NCBI GenBank assembly: GCA_036269915.1
Contig: DATBDM010000236.1
Span: 1 to 26,175, forward strand
Direction: 5' to 3'
Length of the DNA stretch: 26,175 nt
DNA from: DATBDM01 sp036269915
Lineage (GTDB): Bacteria; Actinomycetota; Thermoleophilia; Solirubrobacterales; Solirubrobacteraceae
Numbering within the stretch: the stretch's first letter is position 1; every line of letters starts with the position of its first letter. The notes under the pieces were generated by a model. The model was not told the DNA's origin and did no database searches. It was given only the letters and a program-made list of their open reading frames with translations. Positions 14,861 to 22,273 of this stretch are shown here, piece after piece. The position numbers and the translations under genes are program-made.

Positions 14861-15373
14861 TTAGTCTCCGATGATCCGGGATAGGTCGATCTTGTAGACG
14901 CGGTTGCGGTGGTTGAGCCAGAACGTCGTCGTGATGCTGCCGGTGGTGCCGCGGCCGACGAAGCAGATCGCGTAGGTCGGGTCGTAGCGTCGGCACTTGG
15001 AGCCCGAGACCCTGCGGTCGACCGCCGAGCGGCGCGAGCCGAGGCCGATCCCGCTCGGCGTGCGCTGGCCCTTGCGGTACACCTCGATCGAGAAGACGAC
15101 GTTGACCGTGTTCGCGCGGTTGGGGTGCGAGTAGACCTTCAGCCCGCGGCGCGGATAGGTGTAGGTCGTGATCGGGTCGTCGGCGCCGGAGCCGCCGAGC
15201 CGGGTGCTCGTGCGTCGCGGCGAGCCGAGCCGGTCGAGCACGCGCTGCTGGCTCATCCCGGGCTTGACGCCGGCGATGCTGCGCTGCGGCTTGATCACGG
15301 CGGACGCCGGCGCGGTCGCGACGGCGGCGACGAGCAGCGCGAGGGGGATGGCGAGCAGGTGGCGGCCGGACAT
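14861..15373 (-). CDS. Small secreted protein of unknown function
   Basis: A 170-residue protein with a Sec signal peptide: a short basic start, a hydrophobic stretch (LLAIPLALLVAAVATA) and a likely cleavage after APASA at about residue 25. There is no lipobox cysteine. The mature part begins IKPQRSIAGVKPGMSQQRVL followed by DRLGSPRR, which resembles the SmpA/OmlA (BamE-like) motif in which a helix and a DxLGxP turn lead into a small beta sheet. A second copy of this pattern may exist around SGIGLGSRRSAVDRRV. Two cysteines near the C-terminus (CRRYDPTYAIC) could form a disulfide outside the cell. Function is unknown. The ATG at 15373 is preceded by TAGGGT 8 bases upstream. Confidence 0.72.
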   Translation of the reverse strand: MSGRHLLAIPLALLVAAVATAPASAVIKPQRSIAGVKPGMSQQRVLDRLGSPRRTSTRLGGSGADDPITTYTYPRRGLKVYSHPNRANTVNVVFSIEVYRKGQRTPSGIGLGSRRSAVDRRVSGSKCRRYDPTYAICFVGRGTTGSITTTFWLNHRNRVYKIDLSRIIGD

Positions 15374-15381
15374 GGCCGCAC

Positions 15382-15387
15382 ACCCTA
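15382..15387 (-). promoter_or_regulatory. Candidate -10 element (TAGGGT) of the secreted-protein gene
   Basis: TAGGGT on the minus strand ends 8 bases before the ATG at 15373, with no ribosome-binding site. It is the same hexamer seen before the STAS gene. It lies in the 50-base gap after the GIY-YIG gene. Confidence 0.42.
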
Positions 15388-15423
15388 ATCCGCGCCTCAC
15401 GAGAAGCGCGCCGCAAGCGGTGG

Positions 15424-15714
15424 CTACACAGGCTCGGCGCCGTCGAGCGGCGCGCCCGCGACGAGCCGCAGCTTCTGCGCGCGCGTGAGCCGCTTGACCC
15501 GGACCTCGAGGCTGCGCGCCTCGCGGCGGGTGGCGGTGCGCCACGCCGCGGCGAGCTCGACCGGCAGCCGGCTCGCCGTGTAGCGGCTCGCGGTGCCCCG
15601 CCGGTGGGCGGCGAGCCGGCGGTCGAGGTCGGTCGACCAGCCGCAGTACAGCGAGCCGTCACGGCAGCGCAGGAGGTACACGAAGTTGTCCGCGGGGGGC
15701 GAGTCCTCCGGCAT
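15424..15714 (-). CDS. GIY-YIG nuclease superfamily protein (UPF0213/YhbQ-like)
   Basis: A 96-residue single GIY-YIG domain protein. The first strands read NFVYLLRCRDGSLYCGWSTD, with VYLL and YCG in place of GIY and YIG, as is usual in the UPF0213 subfamily. DLDRRLAAH carries the conserved arginine, TASRYTASRLPVELAAAW is the typical central block, and the helix ARSLEVRVKRLTRAQK holds the catalytic-position glutamate (Glu70). Members are small and stand-alone; a DNA repair or nuclease role is assumed but mostly untested. ATG 15714 starts just ahead of the domain; longer forms would run into the divergent recQ promoter. Only 20 bases separate its start from the recQ start on the other strand, so the two promoters must overlap. 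Confidence 0.87.
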   Translation of the reverse strand: MPEDSPPADNFVYLLRCRDGSLYCGWSTDLDRRLAAHRRGTASRYTASRLPVELAAAWRTATRREARSLEVRVKRLTRAQKLRLVAGAPLDGAEPV

Positions 15715-15720
15715 TGCGCC

Positions 15721-15726
15721 TATCTT
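15721..15726 (+). promoter_or_regulatory. Candidate -10 element (TATCTT) of recQ
   Basis: TATCTT ends 8 bases before the recQ ATG at 15735, with CGACGAGA between and no proper ribosome-binding site. It sits in the 20-base gap between the divergent GIY-YIG and recQ genes, which leaves no room for a conventional leader. Confidence 0.45.
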
Positions 15727-15734
15727 CGACGAGA

Positions 15735-17828
15735 ATGCCGATCGACCTCGACCCCACCGCTGCCGCCGCGGCCGCCGCCCCCGTCGCCGAGCGCGCCGGC
15801 GCCCTGCTGCGTGAGCTGGCAGGCCCGGACGCGCGCTTTCGCGAGCACCAGCTCGAGGCGGTGCGTGACCTCGTGGAGGACCGCACACGGGTGCTCTGCG
15901 TGCAGCGGACCGGCTGGGGCAAGTCCGCCGTCTACTTCATCGCCGCCGCGCTGGGGCGCGAGCGCGGGACCGGTCCCGCACTGATCGTCTCGCCGCTGCT
16001 GGCGCTGATGCGCAACCAGATCGCCGCCGCCGAGCGACTCGGCGTGCGCGCGCACACGATCAACTCGACCAACCGCGACGAGTGGGACGAGGTCGCGCGG
16101 CAGATCGCCGCCGACGAGCTCGACCTGCTGCTGATCAGCCCCGAGCGGCTCAACAACCCGCGCTTCCGCGACGAGCTGATGCCGGTCCTCGCCCCGCGAC
16201 TGGGGCTCGTCGTCGTCGACGAGGCGCACTGCATCTCCGACTGGGGGCACGACTTCCGGCCCGACTACCGGCGCATCGGCGAGGTGCTCGCCGGGCTGCC
16301 GGAGGGCGTCGCCGTGCTCGGGACCACCGCGACGGCCAACGACCGCGTGGTCGCCGACGTCGAGGAGCAGCTCGGCGGCGGGCACGCCGTCAAGACCTAC
16401 CGCGGCCCGCTCGGGCGCTCGAGCCTGCGCTTCGAGGTCGTCGACCTCCCGGGCCAGGCCGACCGGCTCGCCTGGCTGGCGACGTGGCTGCCACGGCTGC
16501 CCGGGTCGGGCATCGTCTACACGCTCACCAAGCGCGACAGCGAGGTCGTCGCGGAGTGGTTGACGCGCCGTGGGATCCCGGCCGAGGCCTACAGCGGCGA
16601 GGTCGCGACGGAGCGGCGCATCGACGTCGAGGAGCGGCTGCTGCGCAACGAGCTCAAGGCGGTCGTGGCGACGAGCGCGCTCGGCATGGGCTACGACAAG
16701 CCGGACCTCGGCTTCGTCGTGCACTACCAGGCGCCGGGCTCGGTCGTCGCCTACTACCAGCAGGTCGGCCGCGCGGGGCGCGGCGTCGAGCGCGCCGAGG
16801 TCGTGCTGCTGCGCGGCACCGAGGACCGCCGGATCCAGGACTTCTTCATCGAGCAGGCGTTCCCGCGCCGCGACGTCGTCGAGGCGGTGCTCGACCACCT
16901 GCGCGGGGCCGCCGCGGACGGGGCGAGCGCTGCCGAGCTGATGGCGCAGGTCAACCTCGGCAAGGCGCGCATCGAGGCGATGCTCAAGGTGCTCGACGTC
17001 GAGGGCGCGGTCGCGCGGGCCGGCTCGCGCTGGGTCGCGGCGGACGGCGAGTGGTCCTACGACGCCGAGCGCTACGCCCGGATCACTGCGCTCCGGCGCT
17101 CCGAGCAGGCGGCGATGGCCGCGTTCGGGGCCGACGGGCGCTGCCTGATGCGCGCGCTGCAGGAGGAGCTCGACGATCCCGATCCCGCGGACTGCGGGCG
17201 CTGCGCCGTCTGCACGGGGTCGCGCTTCGACGGCCCGCTCGACCCCGCGCTGGTGCGCGAGGCGGCGCTGCTGCTGCGCTCGCGGCCGCTCGTGCTCGAG
17301 GTCAAGAAGATGGCGCCGAGCGAGAGCGGGGCGATGCGCAAGCTGCCAGAGGACGTGCGGCCGGAGGAGGGGCGCGCGCTCGCGCGCCTCGGCGACGGCG
17401 GCTGGGACCCGCTGCTGCAGGCCGGGCTGCGCGCGGGGCGGCTCGGCGACGAGCTCGTCGAGGCCGCGGCCGAGCTGGTGCGCGGCTGGGGCGCGCCCGT
17501 GGCGTGGCTGGCCGCCGTGCCGTCGCGCCGCGGCGAGGACCTGGTGAGCGATTTCGCGCGCCGGCTCGCCGGAGCGCTCGGCCTGCCGTTCGCCGCGGTG
17601 CTCGCGCGTGCGGACGAGCGACCACCGCAGCGCGAGATGGCCAACTCGGCCCAGCAGGTCGCCAACGTCCGCGGCGCGTTCGCGGTCACCGGCGCCGTGC
17701 CGGCCGGCGCGGGCCTGCTCGTCGACGACGTGCGCTTCTCCGGCTGGACGCTCGCGATGGTCGCCGGCCAGCTGCGCCGCCGCGGGGCCGAGGCGGTCTA
17801 TCCGCTGGCGCTGGCGACCGCGTTCTGA
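15735..17828 (+). CDS. recQ: RecQ-family DNA helicase fused to a phosphoribosyltransferase-like domain
   Basis: A 697-residue protein. Residues 30-380 are the superfamily 2 helicase core: FREHQLEAV, Walker A RTGWGKS (58-64), the DEAH box (162-165, VVVDEAHCISDWGHDFRP), GTTATAN, and motifs V/VI around TSALGMGYDKPD and YYQQVGRAGRG. A RecQ-type zinc site follows (Cys470, Cys487, Cys490, Cys493). There is no HRDC domain. Instead, from about residue 540 the protein has a type I phosphoribosyltransferase-like domain with the PRPP-loop motif LLVDDVRFSGWT (661-672), preceded by VPSRRGEDLVSDFARRLAGA and a P-Q-R-E-M loop as in ComF-like PRTases. The helicase should unwind DNA 3' to 5'; the PRTase part may be catalytic or regulatory. 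The stop is 12 bases from the convergent transporter gene. Confidence 0.92.
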   Translation: MPIDLDPTAAAAAAAPVAERAGALLRELAGPDARFREHQLEAVRDLVEDRTRVLCVQRTGWGKSAVYFIAAALGRERGTGPALIVSPLLALMRNQIAAAERLGVRAHTINSTNRDEWDEVARQIAADELDLLLISPERLNNPRFRDELMPVLAPRLGLVVVDEAHCISDWGHDFRPDYRRIGEVLAGLPEGVAVLGTTATANDRVVADVEEQLGGGHAVKTYRGPLGRSSLRFEVVDLPGQADRLAWLATWLPRLPGSGIVYTLTKRDSEVVAEWLTRRGIPAEAYSGEVATERRIDVEERLLRNELKAVVATSALGMGYDKPDLGFVVHYQAPGSVVAYYQQVGRAGRGVERAEVVLLRGTEDRRIQDFFIEQAFPRRDVVEAVLDHLRGAAADGASAAELMAQVNLGKARIEAMLKVLDVEGAVARAGSRWVAADGEWSYDAERYARITALRRSEQAAMAAFGADGRCLMRALQEELDDPDPADCGRCAVCTGSRFDGPLDPALVREAALLLRSRPLVLEVKKMAPSESGAMRKLPEDVRPEEGRALARLGDGGWDPLLQAGLRAGRLGDELVEAAAELVRGWGAPVAWLAAVPSRRGEDLVSDFARRLAGALGLPFAAVLARADERPPQREMANSAQQVANVRGAFAVTGAVPAGAGLLVDDVRFSGWTLAMVAGQLRRRGAEAVYPLALATAF

Positions 17829-17840
17829 CGGTCGGGGCGA

Positions 17841-18692
17841 CTAGCGCGTCGAGGCATGCATCGGCGGTGGCGTCAGCGCGGCCGCGCAGACCACGAGCGC
17901 GAACGCCCCGAGCCGCACGAGCAGCGCCAGCGGCTGCTGCGGCAGCGGCTCGCCGAACACGGCCGGCCCGGCGGCGATCGTCAGCACGTTCGCCGTCGCG
18001 CTGGTGACCGCGATCACGGCCACGGCCGGACCGAGCTGCAGCGAGCGCGCGGAGACGAGCAGGCCGACGAGCGAGAGCACGAGGATCACCAGCGCGAACG
18101 GGTGCACGAGCACGCCGGCGCCGAGCTCGGACGTCTTGCCGCTGAGGGCCTTGATCGTCACGTCCGAGCCGGCCCACAGCAGCCCCGCCGAGACGGCGAG
18201 CACCGGCCCGGATGCCCCGCGCGCGGCGATCGCCAGCCCGGCGACGGAGACGAGGCCGACGAAGGCGAGCAGCTCGGCGTCGCCGTAGTCGCCGTGCGCC
18301 GAGCTGCCCGTCCCCTCGAGCGTCAGGGCCAGGAACGCCAGACCGGCCGCGGTGAGCCCGACTCCGATCCACTCCCGGCGGGTGACCGCCTGCCCGAAGA
18401 AGCGGTCGGCGACCACGGTGACCAGCACGAGGCCGCCGGCGATCACCGACTGGACGAGCGAGATCGGCGCGAGGCCGAGCGCCGCGACGTGGAAGCCCCA
18501 TGAGGTCGTGGCCACGACGCACCCGAGCGTGTAGACGGGCGAGCGGAACAGGGCGACGGTGCTCGCCCACGGGCGGCGCCACTCCACGGGCGGCGCGGCG
18601 ACGGCGCCACGGTGCTTGAGGAAGAAGCCCACCACCGACATCAGCGACGTGACGAGGGCGAGCAGGAGGCCGAGCTGGACGGAGAGAGGCAC
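17841..18692 (-). CDS. DMT-superfamily transporter (EamA/NIPA-like)
   Basis: A 283-residue membrane protein with about 9-10 hydrophobic helices. The start SVQLGLLLALVTSLMSVVGF followed by FLKHRG, the central WGFHVAALGLAPISLVQSVI, and WIGVGLTAAGLAFLALTL are typical of actinobacterial DMT proteins related to EamA and NIPA, which span the membrane as two inverted repeats. The substrate is unknown. The GTG at 18692 is chosen because the first helix starts at once after it; no ribosome-binding site is evident. TACCCT (18708-18703) lies 10 bases upstream and may be a -10 element. It follows hutF on the same strand after 28 bases, so it could be the last gene of the hut operon and move histidine or a breakdown product, but this rests on position only. 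Confidence 0.78.
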   Translation of the reverse strand: MPLSVQLGLLLALVTSLMSVVGFFLKHRGAVAAPPVEWRRPWASTVALFRSPVYTLGCVVATTSWGFHVAALGLAPISLVQSVIAGGLVLVTVVADRFFGQAVTRREWIGVGLTAAGLAFLALTLEGTGSSAHGDYGDAELLAFVGLVSVAGLAIAARGASGPVLAVSAGLLWAGSDVTIKALSGKTSELGAGVLVHPFALVILVLSLVGLLVSARSLQLGPAVAVIAVTSATANVLTIAAGPAVFGEPLPQQPLALLVRLGAFALVVCAAALTPPPMHASTR

Positions 18693-18720
18693 GCCGCCCG
18701 ACAGGGTACGAAGCGGCTGG

Positions 18721-19866
18721 TCAGCCGTCCGGTGCGGCCGGCTCGGCCACGACCGCGCCGGAGGCGCTGGTGACCAGCGCGCGGGGGAGGTCGGCCTCCG
18801 GGATGCCGGCCAGCTGCGGGTGCGCGGCGTCGATCGCGATCGTGCGCCCGTCGTCCTCGATGCCCAGCGACGCCCGGCCGGCGGCCGCGACATGCGCCCA
18901 CAGGTCGCCCGCCGCGGCCAGCAGGCCGTAGCGGCCCTCCTGCTCGCGCCGGGCGAGCGTCTCCAGCTCGCGCACCTCCTCGAACGGGTCCACGCGCGCC
19001 TGCGAGTCCGACCCGATCGCGAGTCGCACGCCCGCGTCGCGATAGCCGAGCGCGGGCAGGTACCCGTCGCCGAGGTTGCCCTCGGTCGTCGGGCAGGTCA
19101 CGACGATCGTGCGCGACTCGGCGAGGCGGGCGACGTCGGCGTGGGAGACGTGGATCGCGTGGATCACGCTGGTGCGGGGCCCGAGGAAGCCGATGCGGTG
19201 AAGCAGCTCGATCGGCGAGCAGCCGTGCTCGGCCTCGCACTCGGCGAGCTCGCGGCGCTGCTCGGACGCGTGCACGTGGCGCACGAGGCGATGCTCGTCG
19301 GCGTACGCGGCGATCGCCGCGAGCCAGGTCGCGGGCACGGCCCTGATCGAGTGGGCCGCGACGCCGACGCGCACGCCGGGACGGTCGGTGGCCCAGGAGC
19401 GCAGCGCGTCGACCCGGGCCAGGAACGCGTCGACGGTCGGGTCGCAGAAGCGCACCTGGCCGCCGTGCGGGGGCCGGTCGGCTCCGTCCCAGCCGTTACG
19501 GTGGTAGGCGGCGGGCAGCAGCACGATCCCCAGCCCGGCGGCCTGCGCGGCCTCGGCGACGGTGGTCGCCAGCGCGTTCGGGTCGTCGTAGGGCGTTCCG
19601 TCGGGGCGGTGGTGGACGTAGTGGAACTCGCCGACCGTCCCGTAGCCGGCGGCGCGCATCTCGCGGAAGACCGCCTCGGCGACCGTGCGCATCGAGTCCG
19701 GCTCGAGCGCTCCCGCGAGCGCGAACATCGCCTCGCGCCAGCTCCAGAAGTCATCGCGCGCCTGCGCCTCCGGCGCGGGCCGCTCGGCGATCCCCCGGAG
19801 GTCGCGCTGGAAGGCGTGCGAGTGGGCGTTGGGCATGGCCGCCACCTCGAGGCGCGGCGCGCTCAC
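18721..19866 (-). CDS. hutF: Formimidoylglutamate deiminase HutF, short N-terminus
   Basis: A 381-residue amidohydrolase-superfamily enzyme that should convert N-formimidoyl-L-glutamate to N-formyl-L-glutamate and ammonia. Metal and substrate motifs fit HutF: AMPNAHSHAFQR (His15, His17, and Gln20 which contacts substrate), WSWREAMF (arginine binding the glutamate carboxylate), AAHSIRAVP (His172, Arg175), HVHASEQ (His199), IHAIHVSHADV and GSDSQARVDP (Asp287). The protein begins only 14 residues before the first metal histidine, whereas typical HutF proteins have about 50-60 residues there that form part of a beta-sandwich domain; the C-terminal part is also short. The GTG start overlaps the M20 stop by 4 nt (GTGA), and no longer in-frame start is possible without entering that gene. 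It is the last hut gene proper. Confidence 0.88.
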   Translation of the reverse strand: MSAPRLEVAAMPNAHSHAFQRDLRGIAERPAPEAQARDDFWSWREAMFALAGALEPDSMRTVAEAVFREMRAAGYGTVGEFHYVHHRPDGTPYDDPNALATTVAEAAQAAGLGIVLLPAAYHRNGWDGADRPPHGGQVRFCDPTVDAFLARVDALRSWATDRPGVRVGVAAHSIRAVPATWLAAIAAYADEHRLVRHVHASEQRRELAECEAEHGCSPIELLHRIGFLGPRTSVIHAIHVSHADVARLAESRTIVVTCPTTEGNLGDGYLPALGYRDAGVRLAIGSDSQARVDPFEEVRELETLARREQEGRYGLLAAAGDLWAHVAAAGRASLGIEDDGRTIAIDAAHPQLAGIPEADLPRALVTSASGAVVAEPAAPDG

Positions 19867-21032
19867 GCGACCGCCTCCAGCAGCCTGAGGATCGCGGTCG
19901 CCCCCGCCGCCGCGTCCGCGAGCGCGACGCTCTCGGCCGCCGCGTGGCTGATCCCGGTCGGGTTGCGGACGAGCACCATCGCCGCCGGCCGGCGCGCGGC
20001 GACCAGGCCGGCGTCGTGGCCGGCGAAGCAGAGCACCTCGGGTGCGCCGCCGGCGCTCAGGCGCTCGCGCAGGCCGGGGTCGAATGTCGTGCCGTCCGAG
20101 CGCGACTCGATGCGCAGCGTCACGTCGACGCGCCCCTCGGCGCCAAGCGCCTGCGCCTGCCCGGTCAGCGCCGCGACGAAGCCGTCGAGCGCGGCGGCCT
20201 CGGCGCCGCGCGCGTCGAGCCACAGCCGCACGTGCTCGGGGATCGTGGTCAGCGCGTTGGGCGCGACGAGCAGCCGGCCGGGCGTGATCCGCAGGCCGGC
20301 GGCGAGGCCGAGGTCGAGCGCGGCGACGATGACGCGGGCGGCGACCGCCATGGCGTCGCGGCGCTCCTCCATCGAGGTCGTGCCGGCGTGGTCCGCGCGG
20401 CCGCGGAGCTCGAGCGCCAGCCGGCGGCGCGCGGCGAGAGCGCCGACGACGCCGAACGGCGCGCCGGCGGCGTCGACGTCGGTCGACTGGTCGATGTGCA
20501 GCTCCACGAAGCCGCGCAGCCGCTCCAGCGCGGCGGGCGCGTCCGCGAGGCCGTCGGGGTCGACGCCCGCGCCGCGCATCGCCTCGGCCAGCGTCGTCCC
20601 GTCCGCGTCGGCGCGCCCGAGCACGTCCGCGACGTCGAGCACGCCGGTCAGCGCGCGCGAGCCGAACGTGGGCGTGTTGAAGCGCGCGCCCTCCTCGTCG
20701 GCGAAGGAGATCACGGCGACGGGCTTCGCGCACTGCGCCGCGACCGCGAACGCGGCGACGACGCCGAGCGCGCCGTCGAAGCGCCCGCCCGCGCGCACGC
20801 TGTCCAGGTGCGAGCCGACCGCCCACCACGGCCCGTCGCCGGGCGGGAGCGCCCAGCGGTTGCCGGCCGCGTCGCGCTCGACGCGCAGCCCGAGCGCCTG
20901 TGCCTGCTCGGCGAACCAGGCGCCGGTCGCGTCGTCCTCGGGCGTCCAGGCCAGCCGCGTCGTGCCGTCGCGCCCGAGCCCGATCGGTTCGAGGCCGGCG
21001 ATCCGCGCGGCGAGATCGGCCGCGTCGATCAC
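19863..21032 (-). CDS. M20-family amidohydrolase, candidate N-formylglutamate deformylase
   Basis: A 389-residue enzyme of the N-carbamoyl-amino-acid hydrolase/allantoate amidohydrolase branch of M20. Two-metal site motifs are GSHLDSVRAGGRFDGALG (His75, bridging Asp86), ISFADEEGARF (catalytic Glu113, ligand Glu114), FVELHIDQS (His179) and NPTGISHAAAES (His363). The lid/dimer domain contains GRADHAGTTSMEERRDA, which binds the substrate's carboxylate and amide in relatives. It lies between hutI and hutF, with 4-nt overlaps on both sides. HutF makes N-formylglutamate, and no classical HutG is seen. A member of a family that hydrolyses N-carbamoyl and similar N-acyl amino acids is therefore well placed to cut N-formylglutamate to glutamate and formate. 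Streptomyces hut loci, as I recall, also carry a gene annotated as allantoate amidohydrolase. The function is inferred from context. Confidence 0.85.
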   Translation of the reverse strand: MIDAADLAARIAGLEPIGLGRDGTTRLAWTPEDDATGAWFAEQAQALGLRVERDAAGNRWALPPGDGPWWAVGSHLDSVRAGGRFDGALGVVAAFAVAAQCAKPVAVISFADEEGARFNTPTFGSRALTGVLDVADVLGRADADGTTLAEAMRGAGVDPDGLADAPAALERLRGFVELHIDQSTDVDAAGAPFGVVGALAARRRLALELRGRADHAGTTSMEERRDAMAVAARVIVAALDLGLAAGLRITPGRLLVAPNALTTIPEHVRLWLDARGAEAAALDGFVAALTGQAQALGAEGRVDVTLRIESRSDGTTFDPGLRERLSAGGAPEVLCFAGHDAGLVAARRPAAMVLVRNPTGISHAAAESVALADAAAGATAILRLLEAVA

Positions 21033-22273
21033 GACCGCACCCGCTCGCGGGCGTCCTCGCGCACCCAGGCGAGCTCGCCGCCGACGACCACGGCGAGGAC
21101 GGGGTTGTGCCCGAGGCGGTAGGGGACGTCCTCGATCCCGGCCTCGAGGATCACGAGATCCGCCCGCTTGCCGGACTCGATCGAGCCGAGCGTCCCGGAC
21201 CGGCCGAGCACATGCGCGGCGTTGAGCGTGACGGCGGCAAACGCCTCGCGTGCGCTCCAGCCGTAGGCGCGCACGCCGAGCGCCATCACGATCGGCAGCG
21301 CGACGACGGGCGAGGTCCCGGGATTGGCGTCCGTGGCCAGCACGCAGATCGCGCCGGCGTCGGCGAGTGCCCGTCCCGGCGCCGCCGGCTCGGCGTTGAG
21401 CAGCTCGGCGCTCGGCAGCAGCACCGCGGCGCACTCCGACGCCGCGAGCGGCGCGACGTCGTCGGGATGCATGCGCGAGAGGTGGTCGACGGAGCGCGCG
21501 CCGGCGTCCAGCGCGACCGGCACCGAGCGGTGGGTTGCGAGCTGCTCGACGTGCGCCCGCAGCGCGAGCCCGCGGGCGCGAGCCAGCTCGCCCATGCGGG
21601 CGAGGTGCGCGTTCGAGAAGGCGAATGATTCGACGAAGATGTCCAATGACTCGGCGACCGTGTCACTCGACACCGGGCCAACGAGTGATTCCACCTCCGA
21701 CATCCAGGTGTCGGCCGTGAAGCCCGGCGGCACCGCGTGCGCCAGCAGCGCCGTGGCCACGGTCGTCTGCGCCACGCGCTCGCGCAGCTCGCCGGCCAGC
21801 CGCAGCGCCCGCAGCTCCGCGTCGCGCGAGAGCCCATAGCCGCTCTTGCCCTCGAACGTCGTCGTGCCCCAGGTCAGCATCTCGCGGGCGATGCCCTCCG
21901 CCTGGCGGAGCACCTCATCGTCGCTCGCGGCCGCGAAGGCGCGTGCCGAGGACGCGATACCGCCGCCGGCGCGCGCGATCTCCTCATAGGGGACGCCGGT
22001 GACCTTGGCCTCGTACTCGCCCGCCCGCCAGCCCGCCCAGGGCAGATGCGTGTGGCAGTCGACGAGGCCGGGGACCACGGTCGTCCCGCGCGCGTCGAAG
22101 CGCACCGCCGCACTCGCGTCCTCGTCGAGCGCGGCGATCGTCGCGTCGGCGCAGGCGATCGAGCCCGGCTCGAGCCGCAGCTCGGCGGCGCGGTCGTGGC
22201 GCAGGTAGGGGAGGCCCGGCTCGGGCGGGAGCAGCAGGGCGCGCGCGCCCTCGATGCTGAGCGCCGCGCTCAC
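21029..22273 (-). CDS. hutI: Imidazolonepropionase HutI
   Basis: A 414-residue metal-dependent amidohydrolase that opens 4-imidazolone-5-propionate to N-formimidoyl-L-glutamate, the third step of histidine breakdown. The N-terminal beta-sandwich part leads into VVPGLVDCHTHLPWAG (metal ligands His74 and His76), then YEEIARAGGGIASSARA and TWGTTTFEGKSGYGLS, which are strong HutI signatures. Other expected active-site residues are His179 (HAVPPG), His241 (LRAHVEQLATH), His264 (SVDHLSR) and Asp315 (ATDANPGTSP). Length is normal (about 400-415). The GTG start overlaps the hutU stop as GTGA, and its own stop overlaps the next start in the same way. A run of A/T-rich, otherwise rare codons lies at 21620-21703 (residues 191-218). 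Confidence 0.93.
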   Translation of the reverse strand: MSAALSIEGARALLLPPEPGLPYLRHDRAAELRLEPGSIACADATIAALDEDASAAVRFDARGTTVVPGLVDCHTHLPWAGWRAGEYEAKVTGVPYEEIARAGGGIASSARAFAAASDDEVLRQAEGIAREMLTWGTTTFEGKSGYGLSRDAELRALRLAGELRERVAQTTVATALLAHAVPPGFTADTWMSEVESLVGPVSSDTVAESLDIFVESFAFSNAHLARMGELARARGLALRAHVEQLATHRSVPVALDAGARSVDHLSRMHPDDVAPLAASECAAVLLPSAELLNAEPAAPGRALADAGAICVLATDANPGTSPVVALPIVMALGVRAYGWSAREAFAAVTLNAAHVLGRSGTLGSIESGKRADLVILEAGIEDVPYRLGHNPVLAVVVGGELAWVREDARERVRS

